Origin: Bacteroidota bacterium
GTDB lineage: Bacteria; Bacteroidota; Bacteroidia; B-17B0; Aurantibacillaceae
Reading direction: 5' to 3'
Assembly (NCBI GenBank): GCA_018267475.1
Contig: JAFDYI010000020.1
Coordinates: 1-58,123 of the forward strand
DNA: 58,123 nt
Of the stretch, positions 6,973 through 15,484 are shown piece by piece. The position numbers were made by a program, and so were the translations under genes. The notes under the pieces were generated by a model. That model was not told the DNA's origin, searched no databases, and worked only from the letters and a program-made list of their open reading frames with translations. Positions within the stretch are counted from its first letter, which is position 1; each line of letters begins with the position of its first letter.

Positions 6973-7962
6973 ATGAAAACACTAGTCGCTCATTTTTCTA
7001 AGCAATTGCAAGAAGCGTTAAGCATTGCACAAAGCGCAAACCTTTCGGCGCCCAAACACATCCACAATGTGCTCATAACAGGCCTAGGAGGCTCGGGTAT
7101 TGGCGGCACCAATATTATTGAAATGACTCTCAAAACAGCTACCGTACCTGTTTTGGTAAGTAAAGATTATTTTATTCCCAACTTTGTTAATGAAAACACA
7201 TTGGTTGTTGTGTGCTCTTACTCAGGCAATACCGAAGAAACCATAAGTGCTATGCAACAAGCCATGCAACGCAAAGCACAAATAGCCTGCATTACCAGCG
7301 GTGGAAAAATAAAAGAATTAGCCCAACAACATCATTTCGATTTGATTATAATACCCGGTGGCCACCCACCTCGCTCGTGTATGGGCTACTCGCTGGTACA
7401 GCTTATGCGTGTATTTGATGCAAAAAAAATAGCCCCTCTATCCTACCAAAAAGAAATAGAAAACGTCATCACTCTTTTAGATAAAAAAGAAGAAGATATG
7501 AAGCAAAAAGCAATGGATTTTGCTAAAAAACTACACGGAAAAATACCCGTTATTTATTCATTAGGTAATACAGAGGGCTTGGCTATACGTTTTCGTCAGC
7601 AAATGAATGAAAACAGTAAAATGCTTTGTTGGCATCATGTAATACCCGAAATGAATCACAATGAATTGGTAGGCTGGGCAGGAGGAAACCATAATTTTGC
7701 CGTTTGTGTTTTACGAACCGATTTTGATTACGAGCGCAATGTAGCTCGCTTAGCTATTAACAAAGAAATTATAGCTAAATACACCGATACTGTTTTTGAA
7801 ATAAAAGCAGAAGGAGGCAGCGCTATAGAGCAAGCTTTTTATCTGATACATCTTACCGATTGGATTAGTTGCTACTTAGCCGATTTAAAAAACATAGACC
7901 CTATGGAGATAAATGTAATAAATCATTTAAAAGATACTTTAGCTAAAAAACCGCAACTATAA
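6973..7962 (+). CDS. bifunctional phosphoglucose/phosphomannose isomerase-type SIS protein
   Basis: A 329-residue protein with two SIS domains. The first contains GLGGSGIGG (near 38) and SYSGNTEETISA (near 82), the sugar-phosphate-binding serine/threonine cluster. The catalytic-region motif EMNHNELVGW lies near 226, and QAFYLIHLTDWISCYLADL near the C-terminus is typical. It would interconvert glucose-6-P or mannose-6-P with fructose-6-P and so feed glycolysis and sugar-nucleotide synthesis. It is the last gene of the 5462-7962 run and is convergent with the symporter, with only 5 bases between stop codons. Confidence 0.9.
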   Translation: MKTLVAHFSKQLQEALSIAQSANLSAPKHIHNVLITGLGGSGIGGTNIIEMTLKTATVPVLVSKDYFIPNFVNENTLVVVCSYSGNTEETISAMQQAMQRKAQIACITSGGKIKELAQQHHFDLIIIPGGHPPRSCMGYSLVQLMRVFDAKKIAPLSYQKEIENVITLLDKKEEDMKQKAMDFAKKLHGKIPVIYSLGNTEGLAIRFRQQMNENSKMLCWHHVIPEMNHNELVGWAGGNHNFAVCVLRTDFDYERNVARLAINKEIIAKYTDTVFEIKAEGGSAIEQAFYLIHLTDWISCYLADLKNIDPMEINVINHLKDTLAKKPQL

Positions 7963-7967
7963 TTTAT

Positions 7968-9146
7968 TTAAGGTAATGCTATTTTTTCTTTTTCTGTAGT
8001 AGAAATAAAAATAACAGCCACTCCATTACCTATTACATTGGTGATGGCTCGTGCCTCGCTCATAAATTTATCTACCCCCAATAAAAAAGCCAAACCCTCT
8101 ACGGGTATGTTGTGCAGTGTGCTGAGCGTAGAAGCTAATACTACAAAGCCACTACCTGTTACCCCCGCAGCCCCTTTAGAGGTAATCATTAAAATACCCA
8201 TAATACTTATCAACTCCATAAACGAAAGAGGCACTTTGTATAACTGTGCTATAAAAAGTACCGCCATAGAAAGATAGATGGAGGTACCATCTAAATTAAA
8301 AGAATAGCCCGCCGGCACCACTAAGCCTACCACGGATTTGCTGCATCCTACACGTTCTAATTTATTCATTAAAGAAGGAAGTGCGGGTTCTGAAGAAGAA
8401 GTGGCCAATACTAGTAAAATTTCTTCTTTTATATAGGATACAAACGAAAAAATACGTTGTCCACAAAAGCGCATGACCAAGCCTAACACGCCAAAAATAA
8501 AAAGAGCCATAGTTAGGTACATGCACGTCATAAGTTTGGCCAACGGAAGCAAACTCTGTAAGCCAAATTTACCCACCGCAAAAGCCATTCCGCCAAAAGC
8601 CCCAATAGGAGCTAGATACATAACGTATTTTAGCGCGGCAAAAACATAATACGAAGTACTTTGCAACAGCGAAACTATTTTTTCTTTCTTCTTTAAACGT
8701 ATAAGCATGAAACCAAATAAAACACCCATTACTAAAACCTGTAAGGTATTGTTAGACATAAAAAAAAGACTCCAGCTAAAATGGTTTGGCGTTTTGTTGG
8801 AGTAAGTGAAAGCGTCTTGCGTTGATAAACCAGAAAGAGCAATGGCGCCGGGTTTAAACACGTAAGCCAGTAGTAAACCCAAAGCTAAAGAAAATGTAGT
8901 AATAACTTCAAAGTACAAAAGCGCTTTTAGTCCGATGCCACCTACTTTTTTAAAAGAATGGGCACCGCTAATGCCTAACGAAATAGTTAGGAAAATAATA
9001 GGAGCAATAAAAATTTTAATAAGGTTGATAAAACTTTTTCCTAATATCTCCATTTGCACCGCTACCGAAGGGTAAAAAATACCCAGCAGCACAGCTGCTA
9101 TAATAGCCAGCAGCACTTGAAACGCGATATTTTTTAGAAGTTTCAT
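7968..9146 (-). CDS. dicarboxylate/amino acid:cation symporter (DAACS family)
   Basis: A 392-residue inner-membrane transporter of the GltP/DctA family with about eight hydrophobic helices plus the re-entrant loops. Signature sequences: the serine-rich hairpin TSSSEPALPS (near 249), GYSFNLDGTSIY (near 279) with the NxDGT-like substrate/cation site, and ITSKGAAGVTGSGF. It imports C4-dicarboxylates or acidic amino acids with Na+ or H+; which one cannot be told. It lies 15 bases behind the lipid kinase gene on the same strand, so co-transcription is likely. Confidence 0.92.
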   Translation of the reverse strand: MKLLKNIAFQVLLAIIAAVLLGIFYPSVAVQMEILGKSFINLIKIFIAPIIFLTISLGISGAHSFKKVGGIGLKALLYFEVITTFSLALGLLLAYVFKPGAIALSGLSTQDAFTYSNKTPNHFSWSLFFMSNNTLQVLVMGVLFGFMLIRLKKKEKIVSLLQSTSYYVFAALKYVMYLAPIGAFGGMAFAVGKFGLQSLLPLAKLMTCMYLTMALFIFGVLGLVMRFCGQRIFSFVSYIKEEILLVLATSSSEPALPSLMNKLERVGCSKSVVGLVVPAGYSFNLDGTSIYLSMAVLFIAQLYKVPLSFMELISIMGILMITSKGAAGVTGSGFVVLASTLSTLHNIPVEGLAFLLGVDKFMSEARAITNVIGNGVAVIFISTTEKEKIALP

Positions 9147-9161
9147 AAATAAAAATAGTAT

Positions 9162-10040
9162 TTAGCAAATAACGTGCAACGAATGAGGTTTAATAAGCAC
9201 TTCTGTCAGTCCATTAGTACTAGTTCCGCTTTCGCCATCATAGTGCATAAAATGAGTATCTGTGTTTTTTAATGTAATTTTTTTTGCGGTTATGGTTTGT
9301 ATGTTTTTTGAGGTGTGGGCGCGCCTCATCAATACTTTTAACAACAATCCAAAAGATCCTAATATGCCAAAGGGTTTCACTACTACTACGTGCAACAAAC
9401 CATCATCTATCTTAGCTTGTGGCGCTACATAAAAATCGTTTCCATATTGCCCGGCATTGGCAAAAGCAATTAAAAAGGCTTTAGTGTGTATGGTTTTATT
9501 GTCCGTTTCTATAATGTATTCTTTTGATTTGTATGAAAGCAAGAGCTGTATCGACAGCTTTATGTAAGACCATAAGCCGCGCCGGGTACTATGCGCAAAT
9601 AAGCGACATATTTCGGCATCAAAGCCTACACCGGCTGCGCAGCTAAAATAATGTTGGTTAATAAATCCGGTATCTATAGTTTTGATGGTGCCTGCCTCTA
9701 TGCGTTTTATAGCGTCTGCTGTTTGTTGTGGAATGCCTAAACTACGTGCCAAACCGTTGCCTGAGCCTCTGGGTATAATGCCTAAAACAATTGGAGTATC
9801 AACTAAGTTTTTAGCTACTTCGTTTACTGTGCCATCGCCGCCCACCGCCACTACGGCATCATAGCTCCCAGAAGTAATTTTTGTTTTTATCTCATCAAAA
9901 TGATGTTTGTGTTCCCATATTAAAACGTCGTAGGCTGTTTTTCCCGTCATGTTTTGGCGGATAAGCCTTTCTATATCTTGTTTTTTTTTAACCCCCGATT
10001 TAGGATTTATTACAAAAGCTATGTGTTTAAAATGACTCAT
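9162..10040 (-). CDS. diacylglycerol kinase-like lipid kinase (YegS/DagK family)
   Basis: A 292-residue soluble or membrane-associated lipid kinase. The ATP-binding motif GGDGTVNEV is at about 67-75, preceded by INPKSG at 11-16, and GIIPRGSGNGLARSLGIP follows with the family's G-S-x-N-xx-A element. YDGE near the C-terminus matches the family's late DGE motif. It probably phosphorylates diacylglycerol or a related lipid, recycling it for phospholipid synthesis (CdsA is at 49058). Confidence 0.92.
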   Translation of the reverse strand: MSHFKHIAFVINPKSGVKKKQDIERLIRQNMTGKTAYDVLIWEHKHHFDEIKTKITSGSYDAVVAVGGDGTVNEVAKNLVDTPIVLGIIPRGSGNGLARSLGIPQQTADAIKRIEAGTIKTIDTGFINQHYFSCAAGVGFDAEICRLFAHSTRRGLWSYIKLSIQLLLSYKSKEYIIETDNKTIHTKAFLIAFANAGQYGNDFYVAPQAKIDDGLLHVVVVKPFGILGSFGLLLKVLMRRAHTSKNIQTITAKKITLKNTDTHFMHYDGESGTSTNGLTEVLIKPHSLHVIC

Positions 10041-10053
10041 AAAACAGTACCGC

Positions 10054-10061
10054 CAAATATA
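10054..10061 (-). promoter_or_regulatory. -7 promoter element TATATTTG
   Basis: On the minus strand TATATTTG (plus CAAATATA) ends 14 bases before ATG 10040 of the lipid kinase. Confidence 0.55.
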
Positions 10062-10105
10062 CTATCAATTCTTGTTTTATTAAAGCGTATGACAGGGGAT
10101 TGGTA

Positions 10106-11266
10106 TCAGTACAATTTTTGATAGGTTTGCCACCAGCGGTCGGGTATTTCATCTTTGCAGGCGGTTTCATAATCTTTGTATGAGCAGGGTATAAGGGTGT
10201 GCCGTTCAAATTTTAATTTTTTATCGGGGGGGTATGGCACTTCCATCCACCAACGGTCGCTTTTGTTGCTTTTATAAAAATTAATTTCGTACTTATGGTC
10301 TTGCAAAAACACATGAAAGCGTGTGTACTCGGGATTGTTTTTTGATGGTTGGTCTTTTTTTCTTCCGTAAAAACCTTCTATAAAACACCAAATCATTTGC
10401 GCTGCTAAGGCTGCTGTTTTTTCTTGCACATCAAACGCGGGATTTATTTCATATAAACCAACAGAGGTTAATTTATCGCTCATACCGGCGTAGCGCATCA
10501 TTTGGCAAGCTTCTTCTGCGTAAAATCCATTGGGTTGTGCGCGTGCATGGGCGGGGGCATCGCTGTGTTTTAGGGCGCTGATGTCAAAACTCATCATGTC
10601 GGCATGTCGTATAATGGGTTCAGATTCTGTAATGTTATCGCGTATTTGCCCCAATCGGTAGGTATCAAAATATAATTTGTTCATCATAGTCAAGCTTGAT
10701 TGCGGTACTAAATACGTTTGGTGCCCAATTTGGCTGTAATTAAAAAGGAAGTTGGGCTGGTATAGTAGTATTTTACCGAGAAACGTTTGACTATTTAATT
10801 CGTTGTCAGCAGTACCTAAATCGAAAGAGGCATCTATGCTTACCATGTTGATGGTTTGCTCTAATTTTTCGTAGCCTTTAAACTGGGCAAAAGTAAGGTC
10901 TTGCGAGCCTCCTATAATAATAGGCACGATGTTTTTTTTAATTAAAAAAGAAATAGAATCCGATAAGGCGAAAAACGTATCTTGCTCAGTATGTCCAGGC
11001 TTTATATTTCCTAAATCAGCTATGCGCGGTGTGAAGGATCCTGGAAAAAGTTTATATAACTGCTTTCGTACGCTGTGTGGGGCCTTAGCACAGCCTTTGT
11101 TGTGTGGTGATAAGCGGTCTTCGCACACCCCTATAATGGCTATATCAACCCCCTCTAAACTGGGAAACCGGGTGGTGTGTATAGAAAAAACAGACGCGAA
11201 ACTTTCGCTTACTGCATTTTCAACATCTACTTCAATGGGAGAGAAATAAAAATCTATATCCGACAT
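10106..11266 (-). CDS. ureohydrolase-fold protein lacking canonical metal ligands
   Basis: A 386-residue member of the arginase/agmatinase/formimidoylglutamase superfamily. The three metal-binding motifs can be located but are altered. GGxH is GGSQD (119-123, His to Gln). DAHxD is DASFD (145-149, His to Ser). SFDxD is SFDIS (226-230, second Asp to Ser). Three of the six classical Mn2+ ligands are therefore missing, while the flanking fold motifs (VSIDASFDLG, MSFDISALKHSDAPA) are well kept. I recall this pattern in Bacteroidota homologues often named formimidoylglutamase; if so it is a conserved non-canonical family rather than a decaying gene. Arginase activity should not be assumed. It has its own promoter and no metabolic partner nearby. 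Confidence 0.8.
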   Translation of the reverse strand: MSDIDFYFSPIEVDVENAVSESFASVFSIHTTRFPSLEGVDIAIIGVCEDRLSPHNKGCAKAPHSVRKQLYKLFPGSFTPRIADLGNIKPGHTEQDTFFALSDSISFLIKKNIVPIIIGGSQDLTFAQFKGYEKLEQTINMVSIDASFDLGTADNELNSQTFLGKILLYQPNFLFNYSQIGHQTYLVPQSSLTMMNKLYFDTYRLGQIRDNITESEPIIRHADMMSFDISALKHSDAPAHARAQPNGFYAEEACQMMRYAGMSDKLTSVGLYEINPAFDVQEKTAALAAQMIWCFIEGFYGRKKDQPSKNNPEYTRFHVFLQDHKYEINFYKSNKSDRWWMEVPYPPDKKLKFERHTLIPCSYKDYETACKDEIPDRWWQTYQKLY

Positions 11267-11284
11267 GCGTTTTTTTTAATTCCC

Positions 11285-11292
11285 TAAAGATA
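11285..11292 (-). promoter_or_regulatory. -7-like element TATCTTTA
   Basis: Minus-strand TATCTTTA (one base from consensus) ends 19 bases before the ATG of the ureohydrolase-fold gene at 11266. Confidence 0.4.
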
Positions 11293-11369
11293 AGTTCATA
11301 CTTTTTATCAAAGGAGTATGTTTTTTAAAGAAATGAACAACTATGTTTTAAAAACGTGGATATACTTTT

Positions 11370-12134
11370 TTATATTTTATGATAGCCCAATAAGGTTTTG
11401 TTGCTGTTTAAAAATGTTTCGGTGTATTGTTTGGCTTTTAGGCAGGCACGCTGTATGTTTTCACCTTTTGCCAACTGAGCCGTTATAGCCGAAGCCAGCA
11501 CACAGCCCGAGCCGTGTTTTTGAAATACTGTTTTTGCCTTGGGACGAAAGGTTAGCATTTTCTCTTTTATAAATAAAAAATCTTTTCCTGTGTTTTTTTT
11601 ATCTTCCTTTAAAGCATGTCCTCCTTTTAAATACACTTGACAAAAAGAAGTTATTTTTTTTGCGTTTTCATGCGCATCGCTGCTGTGCCCAAGCCATATT
11701 GCTTCCGGTATATTGGGTGTAAGCAAGTATATTTTAGAAAAAATGGGTTCAAGCATCGTTGGTTCTGCGCGCGTATGAAATTCAAAGCCAGCGCTGGCCT
11801 TTATGATGGGATCCCAAATTATTTTTACGTTAGGATTTTTAGAAACAAGTAACGTAACGAGTGTATCTAACGCTTGCATGCTCTGTATTAACCCTATTTT
11901 TACAAAATCAAAATCAAAACGTTTACTAAGAAGTTGTATTTGTGCTGTTATTTTCTCTACGCTTATCCAATCTACCTGAGTAAATTCTATGTCGTTTTGA
12001 AATGTATTGGCTGTAATGGCAGCCAGTCCGCATAGTTTGTGGCTTTCAAATGTTTTTATATCAGCTAAAACGCCTGCTCCTCCGCTGGGGTCAAAGCCTC
12101 CTATACTTAATACGTATTTTCTGTTTTTGTGCAT
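11370..12134 (-). CDS. thiD: hydroxymethylpyrimidine/phosphomethylpyrimidine kinase
   Basis: Ribokinase-fold enzyme of thiamine synthesis that phosphorylates HMP and HMP-P. N-terminal LSIGGFDPSGGAGVLADIKT and C-terminal KHGSGCVLASAITAQLAKG (anion hole and catalytic region) are diagnostic; 254 residues is normal. In-frame start codons exist at 12152 (GTG), 12140 and 12134. A -7 element TATCTTTG at 12149-12142 overlaps the first and ends only 2 bases before the second, so ATG 12134 (MHKNRKYVLSIGG), 8 bases downstream, is the consistent start. The gene follows rarA by 23 bases but has this private promoter. No other thi genes and no TPP riboswitch are visible. Confidence 0.93.
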   Translation of the reverse strand: MHKNRKYVLSIGGFDPSGGAGVLADIKTFESHKLCGLAAITANTFQNDIEFTQVDWISVEKITAQIQLLSKRFDFDFVKIGLIQSMQALDTLVTLLVSKNPNVKIIWDPIIKASAGFEFHTRAEPTMLEPIFSKIYLLTPNIPEAIWLGHSSDAHENAKKITSFCQVYLKGGHALKEDKKNTGKDFLFIKEKMLTFRPKAKTVFQKHGSGCVLASAITAQLAKGENIQRACLKAKQYTETFLNSNKTLLGYHKI

Positions 12135-12141
12135 ACGCATG

Positions 12142-12149
12142 CAAAGATA
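12142..12149 (-). promoter_or_regulatory. -7 promoter element TATCTTTG of thiD
   Basis: Exact TAnnTTTG on the minus strand (plus CAAAGATA). It sits between the rarA stop (12158) and thiD ATG 12134 and implies a transcript starting at or very near the ATG. Confidence 0.65.
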
Positions 12150-12157
12150 CACACTCT

Positions 12158-13432
12158 TTAATACCCGTATTTATCTTTCCAAAGATGTTTTAAGTACGCG
12201 CGCAATTCATTTTCTCGGGCATTGGCGCCCGGGTTGTATAATTGGGTATGTGCTATTTCGTTTGGTAAAAATTCTTGTGTTACAAAATTTTGTTCGTGTG
12301 CATGGGCATACTGGTAATTTTCTCCGTAATGCAAATCCTTCATCAGCTTGGTGGGCGCATTGCGCAAATGAAGCGGTACCGGCAAATTTGTTTTTTCTTT
12401 TACCAATTGCATGGCTTTATTGATAGCTTCGTAACAAGCATTGCTTTTAGGAGAACAGGCCAAATAAGTAGCGCATTGCGAAAGAATAATGCGGCCTTCG
12501 GGGTACCCAATAAGGCTTACTGCCTGAAAGCAGTTGGTGGCCATTATTAAAGCGGTGGGATTTGCGTTTCCAATATCCTCTGATGCTAAAATAACTAAGC
12601 GGCGTGCAATAAATTTTATATCCTCTCCTCCCTCTATCATGCGGGCCAGCCAATATACGGCTGCATTGGGGTCGCTGCCTCGTATTGATTTTATAAAAGC
12701 AGAAATAATGTCGTAATGCATTTCCCCACTTTTATCGTATAAGCTCAGGTTGTTCATTAAACTTTCTTGAGCCGTTTGGTTGGTAATAATCACGGTATTG
12801 GAAGTGGCAGCATGTACCACAATTTCTAAAGCATTAAGTAGTTTTCGAGCATCGCCTCCGGATATACGCAATAAAAAATCGGTTTCTTTTAGTTCTATTT
12901 TTTTTAAGGATAAAAATTCATCTTTTTCAACGGCTTGGTGTAACAGGTCTTCCAACTCTTTTTTACTAAGATGTTCTAACACAAACACCTGGCAGCGAGA
13001 GAGTAAAGCGGGTATCACTTCAAACGAAGGGTTTTCGGTAGTAGCACCAATAAGAGTAACGGTGCCTTTTTCTACCGCGCCCAACAAAGAGTCTTGTTGC
13101 GACTTGCTAAAACGGTGTATCTCATCAATAAATAATACCGGCTTGTTTTGCCCAAAAAAAGCTTGACTTTTTGCTTTCTCTATGATTTCTCGCACCTCTT
13201 TTACGCCGCTGTTAATGGCGCTAAGAGTATAAAAAGGTGTTTTTAAAGTATGACTGATAATGGTTGCCAGGGTGGTTTTTCCTACACCCGGAGGCCCCCA
13301 TAAAATAATAGAAGGCAACAAGCCTTTTTCTATAAAATGGCGCAGCGGCTTACCCTTAGCTATAAGATGTGTTTGCCCTATATAATCGGATAGAGTTTTT
13401 GGGCGCATGCGTTCGGCAAGAGGGGTATTCAT
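12158..13432 (-). CDS. rarA: replication-associated recombination protein A (AAA ATPase)
   Basis: MgsA/RarA clamp-loader-like ATPase acting at stalled replication forks. In 424 residues: the N-terminal signature LAERMRPKTLSDYIGQ, Walker A GPPGVGKT (46-53), Walker B VLFIDEIHRF (about 99-108), sensor motif GATTENPSFE, and the C-terminal tetramerisation domain with RMIEGGEDIKFIARRLV and EDIGNANPTAL. All catalytic elements are intact. A weak -7 octamer (TAGTTTTC, minus 13460-13453) precedes it by 20 bases. It is divergent from the secreted protein gene at 13510. Confidence 0.95.
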   Translation of the reverse strand: MNTPLAERMRPKTLSDYIGQTHLIAKGKPLRHFIEKGLLPSIILWGPPGVGKTTLATIISHTLKTPFYTLSAINSGVKEVREIIEKAKSQAFFGQNKPVLFIDEIHRFSKSQQDSLLGAVEKGTVTLIGATTENPSFEVIPALLSRCQVFVLEHLSKKELEDLLHQAVEKDEFLSLKKIELKETDFLLRISGGDARKLLNALEIVVHAATSNTVIITNQTAQESLMNNLSLYDKSGEMHYDIISAFIKSIRGSDPNAAVYWLARMIEGGEDIKFIARRLVILASEDIGNANPTALIMATNCFQAVSLIGYPEGRIILSQCATYLACSPKSNACYEAINKAMQLVKEKTNLPVPLHLRNAPTKLMKDLHYGENYQYAHAHEQNFVTQEFLPNEIAHTQLYNPGANARENELRAYLKHLWKDKYGY

Positions 13433-13485
13433 AGAGGTTAAAAAAACTGTTGAAAACTACATAAAAAACCAATTGATTTTAAAAG

Positions 13486-13493
13486 TACTTTTA
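13486..13493 (+). promoter_or_regulatory. -7-like element TACTTTTA
   Basis: One base from TAnnTTTG, ending 16 bases before ATG 13510. It would drive the 13510-15207 operon. Confidence 0.4.
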
Positions 13494-13509
13494 CCCAAAA
13501 TTGAACGAG

Positions 13510-13956
13510 ATGTTAAAAACAAACAAACTAACAACCGTAATTTGCGCGGCGGCGCTTGCATTTTGCGCTTTTAAAGGCGATAAAGATGCTTTGGATAAAA
13601 AAATATACACCCTGCAAGTAAACGAAATAAAAAACGGGCAAGCAAAAAACAAAAAACCATTTGACGATGAGTTGGAGTTTAAAGACGGAAAACTAATCAG
13701 TACCTTTTTAATAGCTAAGCACGAATTTAAGTGGATAAAATACAAGGTTACTAAAGATAGCACTTACGATGATGAGGGCACCACAAAAAGATGGATTGAG
13801 GCACAGGGTATGTTTACCAACGATGCTGATGAAACCATGACCGTTACCCTAAAAGTAGATGAGTACGATATAGACGGAAGCTACAACCTTACCAAAAAAG
13901 ATATTCCAAAAAAACTGTATGAGTTTATTGGAAAAGAAAAAGTAAAGAAAAAATAA
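13510..13956 (+). CDS. small secreted protein of unknown function
   Basis: A 148-residue protein with a short N-terminal hydrophobic segment (TTVICAAALAFCAF) that could be a signal peptide, then a charged, beta-rich domain. The hydrophobic segment contains cysteines but no good lipobox. Repeated motifs such as ELEFKDGKLIST and DEYDIDGSYNLTKKD resemble a small lipocalin-like strand pattern, but I recognise no family. ATG 13510 (MLKTNKL) is preferred to TTG 13501. It is followed 7 bases later by msrA and is therefore probably the first gene of a three-gene operon with msrA and bioD. Confidence 0.6.
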   Translation: MLKTNKLTTVICAAALAFCAFKGDKDALDKKIYTLQVNEIKNGQAKNKKPFDDELEFKDGKLISTFLIAKHEFKWIKYKVTKDSTYDDEGTTKRWIEAQGMFTNDADETMTVTLKVDEYDIDGSYNLTKKDIPKKLYEFIGKEKVKKK

Positions 13957-13963
13957 TTTTTTC

Positions 13964-14602
13964 ATGAAAAAAAACATCATAAGAGCGACTGTGTGGATAG
14001 CGGTCGCTTTTTTTATGAGTACCGGCGCTAAAGCGCAAAAAACAAATATAAAAATGAATACCAGCCCTCACCATACCGATACCGCCACCTTTGGGGCAGG
14101 CTGTTTTTGGTGCGTGGAAGCTGTTTTTCAAAACCTGAAAGGGGTAGAAAAAGTAATATCGGGTTATAGCGGTGGTGCTGTAAAGAACCCGGCTTATCGC
14201 GAAGTGTGTACCGGCTTAACAGGACATGCCGAGGTATGCCAAATTATATACAACCCACAGCAAGTTTCATTCAAAGATTTGTTGGAAGTATTTTGGCAAA
14301 CGCATAACCCTACCACGCTAAACCAACAAGGAAACGATAAAGGCACGCAATACAGGTCGGTCGTTTTTTTTCATAATGAAACTCAAAAACAATTAGCCGA
14401 AACCTATAAGCGTAGCTTAGATCAATCGGGAGCATTTAATCAGCCTATTGTTACAACCATAGAAGCGTATAAAAATTTTTATCCGGCAGAGGATTACCAT
14501 CAAAATTATTACAATCAAAATGGAGAAGAGCCTTATTGCCAATATGTGATAAAGCCAAAAATGGAAAAATTTAAAAAGGCATTTCACAGTAAATTAAAAT
14601 AA
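13964..14602 (+). CDS. msrA: peptide-methionine (S)-S-oxide reductase, exported
   Basis: Repairs methionine-S-sulfoxide. The catalytic motif GCFWC is at residues 46-50 (nucleophile Cys47), followed by EAVFQNLKGVEKVISGYSGG, and later QTHNPTTLNQQGNDKGTQYR with the substrate-binding region. It has a signal peptide ending ...STGAKAQ, so it would work in the periplasm on oxidised envelope proteins. No MsrB domain is fused. Its stop TAA overlaps the ATG of bioD by one base (TAATG), indicating translational coupling. Confidence 0.95.
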   Translation: MKKNIIRATVWIAVAFFMSTGAKAQKTNIKMNTSPHHTDTATFGAGCFWCVEAVFQNLKGVEKVISGYSGGAVKNPAYREVCTGLTGHAEVCQIIYNPQQVSFKDLLEVFWQTHNPTTLNQQGNDKGTQYRSVVFFHNETQKQLAETYKRSLDQSGAFNQPIVTTIEAYKNFYPAEDYHQNYYNQNGEEPYCQYVIKPKMEKFKKAFHSKLK

Positions 14603-15207
14603 TGGCGCGCCGCATTTTTGTAACAGGTATTGATACCAATGTAGGGAAAACCATCGCATCGGCTGCGCTGGTACAGGCGCTGCAGGCCGACTATTGGAAG
14701 CCCATACAAACCGGAACAGAGCGAGATACGGAACAGGTACAAAAGCTAGTGAGCCATACTAAAACACAATTTCACGAAGAGGCCTATTGGCTAAAAGAGC
14801 CCGTTTCGCCACACGCTGCCGCCCATATAGAACAAATACAAATACAAGCTCAACACATACTCGTGCCGCAAACAAAAAACACGTTAGTTATTGAAGGAGC
14901 CGGGGGGGTGCTGGTACCCCTAAATACCCATTTTTTTATAATTGATTTAATAAAAAAAATAGAGGCAGAAACGATATTGGTAGTAAAACATTATCTGGGA
15001 AGCATTAACCACACGCTGCTGAGCATAGAGGCCTTAAAAAAGCGAAATATAAACATACTGGGAATCATTATTTCAGGGGAAGAAAACCCTGCTTCGGAGG
15101 AAATTATTTTAAACCAAAATATAAAATTATTGGGAAGAATTTACCAAGAAAAAAAACTCACAACAGAAAGTATAAAAAAATACGAAGCCACATTTGCGCT
15201 CATTTGA
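14602..15207 (+). CDS. bioD: dethiobiotin synthetase
   Basis: ATP-dependent carboxylase-like ligase that closes the ureido ring of biotin using CO2. A 201-residue protein with P-loop GIDTNVGKT (9-17), KPIQTGTERD after the first strand, VSPHAAAHIEQ for diaminopelargonate binding, and EGAGGVLVPL. It overlaps msrA by one base. No other bio genes are in the window, although the biotin ligase (45557) and a biotin carrier protein (19392) are. Confidence 0.93.
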   Translation: MARRIFVTGIDTNVGKTIASAALVQALQADYWKPIQTGTERDTEQVQKLVSHTKTQFHEEAYWLKEPVSPHAAAHIEQIQIQAQHILVPQTKNTLVIEGAGGVLVPLNTHFFIIDLIKKIEAETILVVKHYLGSINHTLLSIEALKKRNINILGIIISGEENPASEEIILNQNIKLLGRIYQEKKLTTESIKKYEATFALI

Positions 15208-15484
15208 TGTGGAAATTCGGTGTGCAGAAGATATTCTCATTACAGCAAACGAGGTAGCGTCAGCAGTTGTGATTTGCTTTAACTTACGCTTCTTCTATTT
15301 TTTTTGCGTGCGCTGATTTCCGCTGCGCTCCAATTCAAATGGTATCTTTGAAACCGAGCCAAGAGCGAGGTTCGCGGGCACAAAAAAAAGAAAACAAAAA
15401 AATGTCCACTAAAAGGTGGCAATTCCCCTATTGAGTTTATATACCCGTATTCCATTATAAATTTTTACCTTTGCCTTTCGTTCA
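15208..15484. other. intergenic stretch with imperfect inverted repeat, no conventional gene
   Basis: About 275 bases hold no long ORF. Near 15297-15312 TTTTTTTTGCGTGCGC partly mirrors GCGGGCACAAAAAAAA near 15377-15392, enclosing a relatively GC-rich core (GCGCTCCAATTC, GAGCCAAGAGCGAGG). This architecture (A/T-rich arms around a GC-rich core) resembles the palindromic patch at 1-300. A -7 element at 15466 begins the next unit. Confidence 0.4.
15466..15473 (+). promoter_or_regulatory. -7 promoter element TACCTTTG of a microprotein ORF
   Basis: Exact TAnnTTTG, 11 bases before ATG 15485. No annotated-size gene follows on this strand until 17028, and that gene has its own promoter, so the element points to the 32-codon ORF or to a small RNA. 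Confidence 0.55.

Noticed and set aside
11297-11326. Hairpin CATACT...AGTATG followed by TTTTTT
   Set aside because: The T run lies on the + strand, but both flanking genes are on the minus strand and nothing is transcribed into it from the left, so it is not a sensible terminator.
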